From the NCBI GenBank assembly GCA_020002185.1, contig CM034544.1, positions 5,593,554-5,657,553 on the forward strand: DNA of 64,000 nucleotides. Direction: 5' to 3'. Position 1 is the first letter of the stretch, and each line of letters opens with the position of its first letter. A model generated the notes under the pieces. That model saw only the letters and a program-made list of their open reading frames with translations. It made no database searches and was not told the DNA's origin. This document shows positions 1 through 13,900 of this stretch, piece by piece. Made by a program: the position numbers and the translations under genes. The stretch is from Paraescarpia echinospica. Taxonomy: Eukaryota; Annelida; Polychaeta; Sabellida; Siboglinidae.

Positions 1-1792
1 ATTGCATAATGAAATTTCTATTATTTATAAGTCTAAATAAAAGCATAACCATAAATAATGGCATAATGATAAGCCATGCCAAACCCAAGTGCAAAGGCAA
101 GATTAAGCAGTAACCAGCCCTGCCTAAGGCTAAGACTACCATGACTGGCCCGTAGTCTCGTAGTAACAGGCTATTAATTAAACAAACTTACAAAGTCTAA
201 CAACTCTAAACTACTACTTTGACTGTTGTGTTGTAGTGATTTAATTTCAGTAATATGGAATAAGTCACAATCTGGCTCCGATGACATCATCACGATGTCG
301 ATGACGTGGCGCAAGTGGCTTAACCAAGTCACAGATCGGTCAAATAATCGTGTCATAATTTTTGAATGGCTCAAAAACCATATATGGCGCCCGAATCCGC
401 CGAATATTTTTCAACACAGACTGGCATAAATCCCCATAGATCAGGCTAAACACTAAATCTTTTCTCTTAGACACACTTATATAGCTTAATCTGACCTGGT
501 TTTGTATACGCGCATGCGATTTCATCGACACGCAATGCTTGACAATGGTGAAACTTCAATTTTTTGGAACGGCTCAAAATCATAGATGGCGCCCGATTCC
601 ACCAAAGATTTTTCAACACAGACTAATATATACCTAGTAGATCTTGCTAAACACAAACAATTTCTTCTTATACTAATGCAAATGTGCTAACTTTACTAAT
701 GAAAAACAGCTATGTCGTCAAATCGATGATATCTGGCTGAATTTTGGTCAAATTTGAAAAAAGAAAGACACGTAAATAAACTTCGACTTACCAGCAAAGT
801 GAATCCATCAGCCGATGACATCAACGACCAGAAAAAGCGTGCAAATCCAAGAGTTAAAACAAAGCACTACCCAGACGGTGCGTAAACGACACGGCTCTGC
901 GCTGAACGGCCGCGGCGCACGGAAAATTACGTAGCGAGCAGAATCGTTTGAAGTGCCGACTGTAGTGTAAATGAATCTATACACATTGTAATTATGATTT
1001 TATGTAAATTTCAAAAACAGCATGCTGACTACAAAAACTTGAAAAATTGTAACAATGCGTCACGTCATTGTCTATTTGTCGTGTCATTAGGATTAATATT
1101 AGTAGCCGGTATACCTACTCCTAGGGCCAATCTATAGACTACACAGTATAGTAGCTTGACAAGATCAAAGACAAACACAAAGTCATGCCGGTGGACGATA
1201 AAACCATTACGTTACGCTAGTCATCGACATCGTCTAGTCTACTCAACTCTAGTATATAAGCCTATCCCTGTATTATAGGCTGTAAATGATAGACTAAACT
1301 CAATAAATACACTAACTTAGTCTTAGTACAGTCAGTTGGCCTAACACTACAAGTACAACACCCACTACTCTGTCACTAGTACGTAACTAGTCTAACGACG
1401 TAGTTAGTACCTGCAATTATCCAGGCCACCACTGACCATGTCATGTGAACTAAGAACATTATTTTTGCGTATCCGGCAGTGACTGACAATCATAGAGACA
1501 ACGAAAGAATCCATAATATTTTCATCCCTCGCCGTAATACAGTAATTTGTGGTGTATTTCCGGAATGATTCCAGACAATCCGGCAGGTCTGACACACACA
1601 CAATAAACACTCATACGCACACATGACCGCACGCACACACACTCATACACACACTACACCATTTATTATATTTCATTATTAGTTATCATTCTAATGATCC
1701 ACCAACCATAAGTGGAATGAATGCAGACCGCTACACATGTGCAGTGGGGTCAGACCGCTACACACATGCAGTGGGGTCAGACCACAACGTAC
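1..1792. other. Intron or flank 3' of ATP11 exon o; no exon recognised
   Basis: Unique AT-rich DNA. Contains a direct-repeat pair, a CA-rich patch near 1596-1662 and two and a half copies of a 27-bp unit at about 1722-1790 next to the exon o donor. I see no conserved coding sequence on either strand. Confidence 0.5.
359..670. repeat. Imperfect direct repeat pair, about 110 bp, 200 bp apart
   Basis: 359-470 and 559-670 share GGCTCAAAA, ATGGCGCCCGA, TTTTTCAACACAGACT and a GCTAAACAC block in the same order with scattered changes. Origin unknown; possibly two relics of one dispersed element. Confidence 0.7.
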
Positions 1793-1906
1793 CAGTTCGT
1801 CCCGGTTATTCAGAGCATTTTTAGCATCAGTCAACATTCGGTCGCACTTCTGAAACTCCGTGGCACTTAGTTCACGGTTTGCAATGACCAGTGTTCGTAG
1901 TCCGAG
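1793..1906 (-). CDS. ATP11: ATP11 copy A exon o (end of N domain)
   Basis: 38 codons in phase 0: [20 protein letters not shown] through NNRDEL, matching P4 'GLRTLCVAYRELSEEE(Y/F)'. Acceptor TTTTCAG, donor GTACGT. I found no following exon (TGDK, GDGANDV, TM5-10) in 1-1792, so they should lie beyond the left edge. Confidence 0.92.
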
Positions 1907-4900
1907 CTGAAAACAAATGAAAATAGTGAGAACTATTATCTTATGCTATAGCTGCGACATCTAGTCCTCATTTACTGCGTGATTCAACCTGCTTTTGTGA
2001 ACATCTGTTCATAACAAAAGTCTGTCTACACTGGCTGCCTCTGAAAGTTCCAAACGACTGGTTTGCATTGTAAATAATAACTGTGTTGAAGGTACAGGTC
2101 AGTGGGAGTGTCTATGACGATGTGAATGTAACACATTTCTTTTGTTCAGTAGTGACGATACATTAATTTATTTGCTTGCAGTTGTGGCGATGTCGATATG
2201 TGCTTAGTTTGTTAAGTTGTGATGATACATTAATTTGGTTTATGTTGCACCCTGGTTGCAATTTGTAACGATGTTGCATTACGAGCAGGTTGACTGTGCC
2301 TTGTCTTAAGCAAAAAGCAGCCGTTGAGGCGAGCCAGGCAGCAGTGATCGCTGGACTGTGGTGCTGGTTAGTCTATATAAGGACCGCGAGACACTTGGGA
2401 GGGGTCGGTCGAAGGCAGCTCGAGAGTTGGACGGACCGTCTAGTGGTGGAGATATGACTGTGCTATATTTGGCAGACAGTCAGTATCGTCAATTGTAACT
2501 CGCAATGGGAGCTACGTCGGTATACGGTGTTGGTTCACAGTAGTCAGGGACCGACGGTAGATGGCAGAAGGCCAGATGCGTTGGTGAGGGATGGCGGAGT
2601 GTAACGCTATGCTCGGCTACAGATGTATTTCGGGGTGACATTCATGTTGGGACTATCAGCATCAGACATATCACATGGTGTGACAATGGCGGGACATGTA
2701 CACCCTCGAATCCGAAAGCTTCGTGTGGCGTGAAGCATTGGTAGGGACGTGAGTTGTATTCGAACAACGTAAGACGACATTATTTCTTAGTTATGTTGAA
2801 AAGAGACTCTTACATGTGGTTATTAGTTAATTGTATTTGTATGCATGTACTGGTTGTTATACATCCATACAGCCATTAAATACGTTATTGTCTGGCAAGT
2901 GTGATTTTGTTCGATGGTTAGTTCACGACCATTGCGCGACAGCGTCACATTGTCATTGAATTTTGGGGGTACATTTACAACTTGCAATTGGACATTTTCA
3001 ACAAATATCCATCTCATTTCAGCTAGCTCCTCCACAGCTGGGAGGGTGCAGGAGATTTTTCACTGCAGTCGAGGTGTGGTAAGTGTTGCAGGTTTTGCTT
3101 GAGTGGTGTGTGGGATGTGGTTAAGCACTTTTTACATTACCATTTAAAATCAACTATTGTACCGTCCAATTAAGTAAAAATATTTCCACCCAAGCAGAAC
3201 TCTTGCCTCAGTGGGGAGGGGTGTTTATGCATATGTGGGAGTGTATCCCCTGCAATAAGTGCCAATTACAGACAACTTTGGCAGTTTAGTATTTAAACGT
3301 TGTTGTATTTTAATCGTTTGTATTTTATAAAGATTGTAGGCTGAATCCTCCAAACGCTATGAATACGTCTATGACCCCATCGACCCTGACCTTTGCATAC
3401 TCAGTCAGGTGACTGTCGACGGTGTCAAGGTCAGCACCGGAGTTGACCTTCTCAAGAACAGAACTGTCGGCCCCCTTGCATAGCAGCATGTATTTACCTG
3501 CAGCACAAATAAGACATACAGAAACATTTCTTGCTATCAACATAATTACAATATCTGAGCTGTTTCCATTTTGTCTTTCTTTCTAGTTGTTTCCAACATT
3601 TTTTAATTGACCAGTATGTATATCTGATGTATAAACATATGTGTATAATTATTATTCTAAAATAACTTCTTTAAAAAATTATAGCCTTTAAATAATTTTA
3701 TTATAATTAATCTTATTTTTTATTCTAATACTTCTTATACCATACTTTCACTTGAACTACATTTTATTTGCAACTGTGCAAATAGAAATGCAATTTGATT
3801 GTGTAAAGTGATTTGTGCAACTTAATGGAAATTTCACCTTTAAGAATAAATACTATTACCATCATGACTGGTTGTATTGGAACACTATATCTTTTCATAC
3901 ACAAAAAAATAGAAAAAAAATAAAAAATTTCTGTGCCTAATTGCTTTTTTGTATAAAACTAGCATTTGTGTCAAGCATAAATTGCCCCCTGGTGTTGATC
4001 GACGTGAACGTACCATTTTCATCCTCGGTGATGACACTCATACATTTGCGTACCGGATCAAACTCAAGCAGATGATGCAGCAGGTATTGTCTCTCCTGTC
4101 CTAGCACTGTCAGCTCCAGGTAGTTGTCATGTAGGCCATGGAACACCATGCCAAACCTACACACACGTCACATGACAGTCACCTGACACAACTCAACCAA
4201 TCAAATTCAGACTTTCCTATTTGACCTTGCATATGAAATACAAATACACAGCAAAATGGGCCTCATTAAAACAGCACTCATTGGTTTACGTGCAGAAGAA
4301 CTTTACTAGTAGTAGTAGTAGTAGTAGTTATGATCATAATCATCATCATCATCATCAGCAGCAGCAGTATTTTGAGATCCAGGTTGAAAATGTATAAAAA
4401 GCCATGGCGTCAGTCTGGGATTTGTGGATTCTTACTGCTGATAAGATATTGTTACATAAACAATCTTTTCTGCTGAGGGCCTTGCTACGGGGTCTAAGTT
4501 CAACACGCCTCAATGAGGGCCTTCTCAATGGGGTTGTAGCCTACCTTCTATGGGAAGTAAAGTGTGGTTTGAAAAGTATTTGAATACTCTTTCGACTCAT
4601 GTCATTATTAACATTAAATTATGATATGCTATATCTGGGCTATCCATCATGTGACTTGTTGCCTAGCGAAGGCTGTCAATTAAGTCATCAAAAATTGGAA
4701 GTCGTACAAGCGTTGGTGCATTTCATCTTATATTTGGTCAAATTCGGGGCCCTGAAGATTTTCTTTATGATAAAAACATTTTAAGTGAACACCTGTATGC
4801 GGGAGTGTCTGATTTGTGTCATGTCGCTGTCGTACCGCTCACTATTGCATTTTTTAGGTAGGCAATGGCAGACAGTATTGGGGGATTAACTTAACAGAAG

Positions 4901-7900
4901 TACAATTACAGAAACTATAATTTTGTAATCCAACACACCTAAAACTACACGTGGCTCGGCTACACCCTACCTGAACCAAAGACTATCCACACACAAGACT
5001 TACCGGCAAAAAGCCCCGAGTTCAGCCCACTTCCTCTATTTATAATCTTCCCCCTTGGGCGGCAAAAACAGTCATATGACTAATTTATAAAAACCCTGCC
5101 CTCTGGTGGGAACATCCCTCAGTACTGCCCTCTTGTGGGACTTCATCCAACTAATTTGTTGTGGCTCTACCATACAGCAGTAGTAATGGAATTCAAGTAT
5201 ATATCTGCTAACAACATTGGTGGCAAAGCAAACATTGATGGAGGTCACGTACAAAAGTTTGATTGTGTATTATGCAAACCGCGATGTACTTTGATATACA
5301 TCAATTATACAAGTCTCAAATTGGGCCTTCCACTGAGGTTTGGGGCCTATCTTCTTCAGGCCTCAATGAGGTCTTTCTTACTAGGATTAGGACCTACCTC
5401 CTGCAGGCCTCAATGAGAGCCTTCTTACTGAGATTAGGGCCTACCTTCTACAGGTCTCAACGAGGGCCTTTTTACTAGGATTAGGATCTACCTTCTGCAG
5501 GCCTTAATGAGGGCATTCTTACTTGTATTGGGGCCTCCTTTCTACAGGCCTCAATGAGCGCCTTCTTACTGGGGCCATGGCCTACCTTTTATAGGCCTCA
5601 ATGAGGACATATTTACTAGGATTAAGGCCTACCTTCTGCAGGCCTCAACGAGGGCCTTCTCAATGGGAGTAGGGCCTACCTTCTACATGTTTCAATGAGG
5701 GCCTCCTTACTATGATTAGGGCCTCCCTTCTACTATGCCCCATTGAGGGCCTTCTTACTGGGACCATAGCCTACCTTCTACAGGCCTCAATAAGGGCCTA
5801 CTTACTACGATTAGGGCCTAACTTCTGCAGGCCTCAATGAGGGCCTTCTTACTGCGACTGGAGCCTACCTTCTGCATGCCTCAATGTGGGCCTTCTTACT
5901 AAGATTAGGGCCTACCTTCTATAGGCCTCAATGAGGGTTTCCCACTGGTGTTAGGACCTACCTTCTGCAAGCCTCAATGAGGGCCTTCTCGTCAGGGGAG
6001 ATGGCCTGGTAGTCGTAGTCGTAGCCAGTCTGGCTGCGGAGGTTGGAGGGAAGTCCATCCTTACGCTCCACATGGACCGTATGACACAGTGCCAATGTCA
6101 CCAACATCTCCTCCACCTCCTTCTGTCAACAATGTCACCATGTCACCATTACACACTGTCACACAATGTCATTGTGACACCATTATGCACTGTCGCACAA
6201 CGTCCCCATTACACACTGTCACACAACGTCACCATTACTCACTGTCACACAATGTCACCATTACACACTGTCACCATTACACACTGTCACACAATGTCAC
6301 TAGTACACACTGTCACATAATGACACCATTACACACTGTCACACAACGTCACCATTACACACTGTCACCATTACACACTGTCACACAACATCACCATTAC
6401 ACACTGTCACATAACGTCACTATTACACATTGTCACACAATGTCACCATTACACACTGTCACACAATGTCACCATTACACACTGTCACACAATGTCACCA
6501 TTACACACTGTCACACAACGTCACCATTACACACTGTCACACAATGTCACTAGTACACACTGTCACATAATGTCACCATTACACACTGTCACACAACGTC
6601 ACCATTACACACAGTCACACAATGTCACTAGTACACACTGTCACATAATGTCACCATTACACTGTCACATAATGTCACCATTATGCAATGTCACACAATG
6701 TCACCACTATGCACTGTCACACAATGTCACTCTGTTACCATTATGCACTGTCACACAATGTCACCATTATGCACTGACACTCAACGTTACCGTTTCACCA
6801 TTATGCACTGTCACTGTGACACCATCAAATACACAATGACACTGTGACACCATCATACATTGTCAAACGATGTCATCATCACACATTGTCACAGTGTCAA
6901 TGTGACACCATCACAAATTGTCGCATAACATCACCATGACACTGTCACGCAGTCGTTCAACATCATTATGATGCCACCACACAACGTCACTGTGAGACAC
7001 ACTGTCACATATCACTGTGAGACTGTCACATGTCACTGTTACTGCTACACAAATGATGATGGTATTCTGCCTGCCAACTTTAGTTTAATATGCCCTAAAC
7101 ATTGTTTAAAATTTTTATTTTCAGCTTGTAAAAACTAAACAAAATATGCAGTTTATAAACACCTCCATTGACAATACAGTGGATGCCTGCCGACTTAACC
7201 GCAAAGTTCTATTATGTCGACTGCGGTCACAATATTCCCACAGCCAAGACATACAACTGAGCAAGCGTCCTGATAACTATTACCACTCAGGCTGATTCTG
7301 GGTCAAGAAACACGCATAGTGCCTTTATACTTCAAGTGGTCCAAACTCACCCTTAGACTGACATACCAGTCGGCTAAACCCAGCCCAAAATAACCATGTA
7401 TATATAATGCTCTATTGTGGGATGACACCAGTGGATATAGTTGTGAAAACGCATTAGAAACTATGTCTGAAACGTGCTCCGAATCCAGTAGCATGCACAC
7501 AAAATCACCAAGGTACAGGTGCACCTATTTTTTGTATTTAACTTTTCTGTAATCCGTTTCCTATAACTTCAATTTGTACCTATCTTAAATATAACTGAAT
7601 ACCGCACAAGATGGTAGTATATATTAATCAACTTTTAAATTAAACATGTGAAACGTGCTATGCTGTGTATGGGTATAATGTCTGCAGAGAATGCAGTGCA
7701 AATCTGTGATCTCATGTCGGTTGATATTTTCAAACAGCACTCGTTCAAAAACTTCCAATACAAAGCCATTTCCAAAATGCATCTAGTGCCCAACAGGCAC
7801 ACTAAGGAACCCAGACACTCAGTTACATAAGTATATAGAAGATGATGCCAACTCCACGTTATAAAATTTAGAAAACATTTGTGGCCATTTGAGGCTGCTC

Positions 7901-10900
7901 AAAGAAACGGGCGCCGGGCCGCTTTCGGCCTTTCGGTCTAAAGGGTTAATATATATCACTCTTGACCACTTACGCTGTATTCCTCCAGTAGGAGGAGTTC
8001 TGTAGAACCGGACAGATCACTTCGACACAGTTTACCGATACATTCCTCGTACTTCTTGCCATTGATGGAACAGTAGCGGAAGACCATGCAGTTCTCTGTC
8101 AGAGTGCCTGTCTTGTCCGTGAACAGGTACTGCACCTAGTAGCCAACAACAACACTAAAATATTGGAAGACCATACAGTTCTCTGTCAGAGTGCCTGTCT
8201 TGTCCGTGAACAGGTACTGCACCTAGTAGCCAACAACAACACTAAAATATTGGAAGACCAAGCAGTTCTCTGTCAGAGTGCCTGTCTTGTCCGTGAACAG
8301 GTACTGCACCTGGTAGCCAACAACAACACTAAAGTATTGGAAGACCATACAGTTCTCTGTCAGAGTGCCTGTCTTGTCCGTGAACAGGTACTGCACCTAG
8401 TAGCCAACAACAACACTAAAGTATTGGAAGACCATACAGTTCTCTGTCAGCATTCATGTGTTGATTTTCGGCAAAGTTGAGATGGTATTTTGACTGAACA
8501 AGTGCCTTGAAGAAAAGAGCAAGAACTGGAGACTGCGTTACATAAGAACTTACCTTTACTTTACTTAACACCTCTATCTATCTATCGCCAGGTGTGAATC
8601 GCCAGGTACGCATCAATACAGCATTATTATAAAAATTAAACATTTATACAGAGCAAACTAAGGCAATGCAGAGTGAACAAAACTGCTTAATATCCAAAAC
8701 GACAGCAAGAGAATTTGAACACAGTTTCTCTCAACTGATAATTTTATGTTTCAATCACTATGCCACCGTGCTCAAATAAAAGCAATATAAATAAAAACAT
8801 CTTTCAGAAGTTGACAACTTTGTAGTACATCATACCTCAGACAGTGTCTGACAGAAACTTACCTGTCCCAATTCTTCGTTGAGGTCGGAGGTCAAGGCTT
8901 TGGCAGGTTCGTTGGTGAAAGGGTCATACATATGAACGTCCCATTGGAAGAACTTGGACCCCAAAAACTTTTGAAGTTCTGCAAAAAAGCAACATGTTAT
9001 ACGCGAGTGCAAATAACATATAACATACGTGACCTGTGCAGCAAACTGGGTATTAAGTTTGCAAACATGTGAAGTTGAGTTTTCTATATTTTTATTCTAC
9101 TGGCTTCGAGCTTTAACATGACCCCTCATTTATTGAAATATCTTCAGTAGTTTTTAATTTATTACTTAGAAGAAAGCAATAAATTTTAAAAAGTAACGTT
9201 TTCAGACAAAAGGTTTTAAATTTGGGCTAAACGGAAAATCAATACCCAAAGCAACCATGCATGCAGCATTTTATCAGTTTTGCATTATTTGCTGAGGAAA
9301 ATGCTCCAGATGTTGAAAGATAAGATTTATTATGGTATGCATTTCTACCAAAATCACAAAATTTATGAGACGTGACCAAGACAGCTATTTTTGGCCTATG
9401 TGCAGAAAAGGGCAATGAAATGTACTACCCGGTTCCCTGTGGCTGGTATCATATCTGACAAAATGCAATGGTTCAGGCCATCAAGTTCATGTTGGTGTAT
9501 GGATTTATGAGCTTCAAGCTATTAAGAGCAACATTTTCGTTGGTTGCTAGGGTTCATGGATACAGCCATCCCATGCGACAGTTTACGCATCTCACATAAT
9601 TGAACAACAGGATATCAGAAGACTGTAAAGTGTGATAATTTAGATGGAACTTTCAATATGTTTTTATCACTAAGCTTTGAATCTAGTGTGTGATTGGTAG
9701 AAATTAAATTATAACGATGGATCCTATAATCAAAGTTGGCATTGGAGATCGCTGTGATAGTGTCAGGTGCTGCTGAAATGGGAAGTGTACATTAAGTATG
9801 GCAAGTAAGTTGAATATGGTCAGGTGCTGCTGAAATGGGAAGTGTACATTAAGTATGGCAAGTAAGTTGAATATGGTCAGGTGCTGCTGAAATGGGAAGT
9901 GTACATTAAGTATGGCAAGTAAGTTGAATATGGTAAGTAGAATGACACTGACAGTACAACAACTGAAGCTGCAAGTTTGTGAGAACATCTGTGTTAGAAG
10001 AACAACAAGAACAAAGAGGGTAGACAGAAGAAGGACGAATGACCTGAAAAAAGAGGTTGGAATGCAATGCAGTGTAACAGGAGGATTAATGAGAAGCCTG
10101 ATGAGATGGACAGGCCACTTGGAAAGGATGAATGCCGGAAAAATAGTGAAGAGAGCAGAGGCGGAACAACATAAAGGACACAGGAAAAGGCTACAGCTGA
10201 GCAGGGAGGACCGCGTGAGGAGGGACATGAGAAGATCAGGGGAGGATGGAAGATGGAGCAATGGAGAGAAAACGTTGGAAAGAAAAACAAAGCAAGTGGT
10301 TCAGCAATTTTATACCTGACCCTAACCCCTGTACAGCAGGGAACATAGGGGAGAGCAACAGGTGAGGTTGAACTTACCTAGTGTGACATACAGAGATATT
10401 GGAATGATGTAGTTTGAGAGAACCATGAAAGACAGGAACTCTTCTATCACTTCCACCACCTACAAACAGAAAGCAACTAGCAATCATGCATCATATTGAC
10501 ATTTGTATTAAGATAAGGGGTCATCTCAGAATGTTGATGTCTGGTATCAGGCAAAATTGTTTCATTTGGGGGAGGGGGTCTGAAGCAGTTTCAGTTTCGT
10601 CTGGTGTTGAATGCTGCTTGGGGGCTGAGGCCAGATGAAAGTAATTTCGTCTGATATCGGACATCAACATTCTGCGATGATCCCTAACCTGAAAGGGTTT
10701 AGGGCACAATGTAATGAATATAATTTCAGAAATTTTGCCTAAACTGGGACTATATGTTTCATCAGCCATGTGGTAGGTTGGTACGGTTTATAATTTATAT
10801 GAAAACGTAACATATCACAATTTACATCAAGTAACTTACTTATCATTGCAAATGGCCTGGTCACAATGCAATAACAAGACAAGTATATCAAGCATGGAAC

Positions 10901-13900
10901 AAGGAAAGGTCAAGCAAGGGTCAAACATGGGTCAAGTAAATGTCAAATAAGGATCAAGTATGGGTCAAATAAATGTCAAGCAAAAGACAAGCATGGGTCA
11001 AGTTAATGTTATGCACAGTTCAAGTAAATGTCAAGCAAGAATCAAGCATTGGTCAAGTAAATGTCAAGCATGGGTCAAACACGGGTCAAGTAAATGTCAA
11101 GCAAAAATCAAGTATGAGTCAAATAGATGTCAAGCATGGGTAAAGCATGTTTCAAGTAAAGATTAAGCAACAGTCAAGTAAATGTCAAGCATGGGTAAAG
11201 CATGTTTCAAGTAAATGTCATGCAAAGGTCAAGTAAATGTCAAGAATGGATCATGTAAATATCAAGCAAGGATCAAGTAGATGTCAAGCATGGATCAAGC
11301 AAGGGTACTCACATTGAGGTCGGACTCTGGGTAGGGCAAGTACCACATGCGAGAGTGTGCATTCTCTGGCTGCTGGTAGAAGTTGTATTTGAGGCCAACC
11401 CAGATGCCAGAGTATGACACAAGGAAGACAAGGAACCCCAGCAAGTACATGTTCATGCGTCTACAAACAGAAAGTACTTTCATTATCAGATACCAGCATG
11501 TACATGTTCATGTGTCTACAAACAGAAAATGCTTTCACTATTATAGATTTTTATTTGATTATTAGTATTAGACACCAGCAAGTACATGTTTATGTGGCTA
11601 CAAACAGAAAGTATATTCATTATCAGATATCAGCAAGTATAATAATAATAATAATAAAGGTTCTTTTACCGCGCGATCTCTAACTAATAGTAACTAATCA
11701 ATGCGCTCACAATATAGAAACAGTATATGTTCATATGTCTACAAACAGAAAGTATTTTCACTACTATATATTTTATTTTATTTATTAAATACCAACAAGT
11801 ACATGTACATGCATCTACAAACAGAAAGTACTTTCACTAATATAGATTTTAATGTGATTATTAGATACAAGTAAGTACATGTTCAGGCATCAACAAACAT
11901 AATGTATTTTCCCTATTAGATACCATCTAGTACACATTCATGTGTCTACAAAAGTACTTTCACTATTAAATACAAGCATGTTCATGCATCTACAAACAGA
12001 AAGTACTTTCACCATTATATATCAGCAGATATGTGTTCATGTGTTTACAAACAGAAAGAACTTTTAATATTAGATACGTGCAAGTATATTTCCATGTGTG
12101 GAAACAGAAAGCTCTTTCAGTATTATACATTTTTATCTGATTATTATATACCACCAAGTATATTTTCATTTGCTTATAAACATAGCCAGTAAGTATGTTC
12201 ATGCATTCACAGAAAGGTTGACATAATGAAAATGCCATCAAAGACAATGTTTGCTCAACACCACTGCATTCTGGGACTGTCTTTTAATCACAGCTGCTCT
12301 GAACGTACTTTTCAATGCGAGAGAACTTAGCCTTCCCTGTCATGAAATTGAGCGAGATCTTTGTATCTTGCCCAGTGTAGATGGCGAAACCTGCAACATT
12401 CATCAAAATTGTTGTATATCAGATGACGCAGTTATCAGTATATATGCACAGCAAAGTGCGGGTCCAGAGAGGGTAGGCTAGGGGGTCCAAAAATATAACC
12501 TGTAATTGCACCCCTTCATTTATTCTTTCTGCCATTTTAATCTTAACTGTTAATTTTTGTGTAAACTGTTTACAGCAGAACATGTATGAAATGTTGTGAT
12601 ATGAGCATTTTTTAATACTTATTTATATATTTAATAAAAAATGTCAGTGCTGATTAAGGGAACATTTCCGTTTCTAAAGCAACGTTTTAAATGAACAAGA
12701 GCATGGCGGCAAACAATGAAGAGGAAGACCAAAATTGAGACGGAACGATATAAGGAGGGCAGGTACATGTGAACAGGTAAGAATGGAAGGTCATTGCGAA
12801 CAACAGACAGAGATGAAGGGAAATAACGAGGTAAGTAGAAGAAGTTACTGAGTGAAGTTCTTTAATCTTGAAGACACTGACTCTCCAAAGACAAAGCTTG
12901 TGTGGTTTGGAGGGCCATGATCGCCAATGCCTCTGACAGACACGGCACTGCAAAGAAGAGAGCGACTCACCAAAGACAAAGCCTGTGTTCTTGAGCCGGG
13001 AACTGCGCAGTAGGAGGTTCTCTGGCCCAAGAGCCCTGACCACGTGACCTCCACCTGTGAGGTAGATGGTCAGTCGGCCGACAAAGCGGTAGAGGTCAGC
13101 TGTTGGTTGCTCACACTCAGCCAATGCATGCAGTTCATTGAGACTTTCCACATCGTCACACTTGCGTGTTTCCATGACACTTGTGAACCGCTGTCATCCA
13201 AACACACACGCTTTAATAACTTTAATAATAATACAATATCTTTATTCAGGATAACCCAACTAATTACAGTGAAAACTATTAAAATATACACTGGACTTCT
13301 TCAAAGTGGGGTCCACATATACACATAGTCACTCATATACTTTATAACATATAAAATGAAATTTGAATAAAATGACATGGTAAAATCAGTGTCTATTATA
13401 AGATACATGACAAAACAGAGCAGTCCAAAGTTTTGCTCTTTATACAATGGTTAAACAAGTTCACACATTCAATTCAACTCTGAAATATCTACGCAACATA
13501 TGGATTTAGCAAATGAGTTAATATTGTACAAAGAAACCCACCAGGTGGCAGCATGTTTTCCTCAAATAAAATGTTTCCGTATTTGGAAAGGCGCGATTCC
13601 GTAACAAGACGAACAATTCCATTCCATAACAAATACGGACAAATATGGATGGTGCACAGGTCTGCTGTATGTTTTTTGATACCTTAAAAATTGACAATTC
13701 AAATTATTTTGTGCTGAATGTCTTTGGACAAATGTTACTGGCATATGTCCAAATGCATACAGTACATGATGACTGTGTGGTTTTGGATATTATTAATTAT
13801 TATTATTTGTTGTCTGGATACATCAGTGATCACAGCACTACCGGTATAATAGCGACTATGCATTTGATCAATAGTATTTTACATTTTAAAATCAAGTATA

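Noticed and set aside
1404..1610. Minus-strand frame with LPDCLESFRK as the next ATP11 exon
   Set aside because: Only a faint resemblance to the P4 'GVPE.I..L..AGI' region and the following residues do not match; no convincing splice sites.
12687..13175. 162-codon minus frame as a separate gene
   Set aside because: It is ATP11 exon f plus unspliced intron; the donor at 12,970 ends the conserved part.
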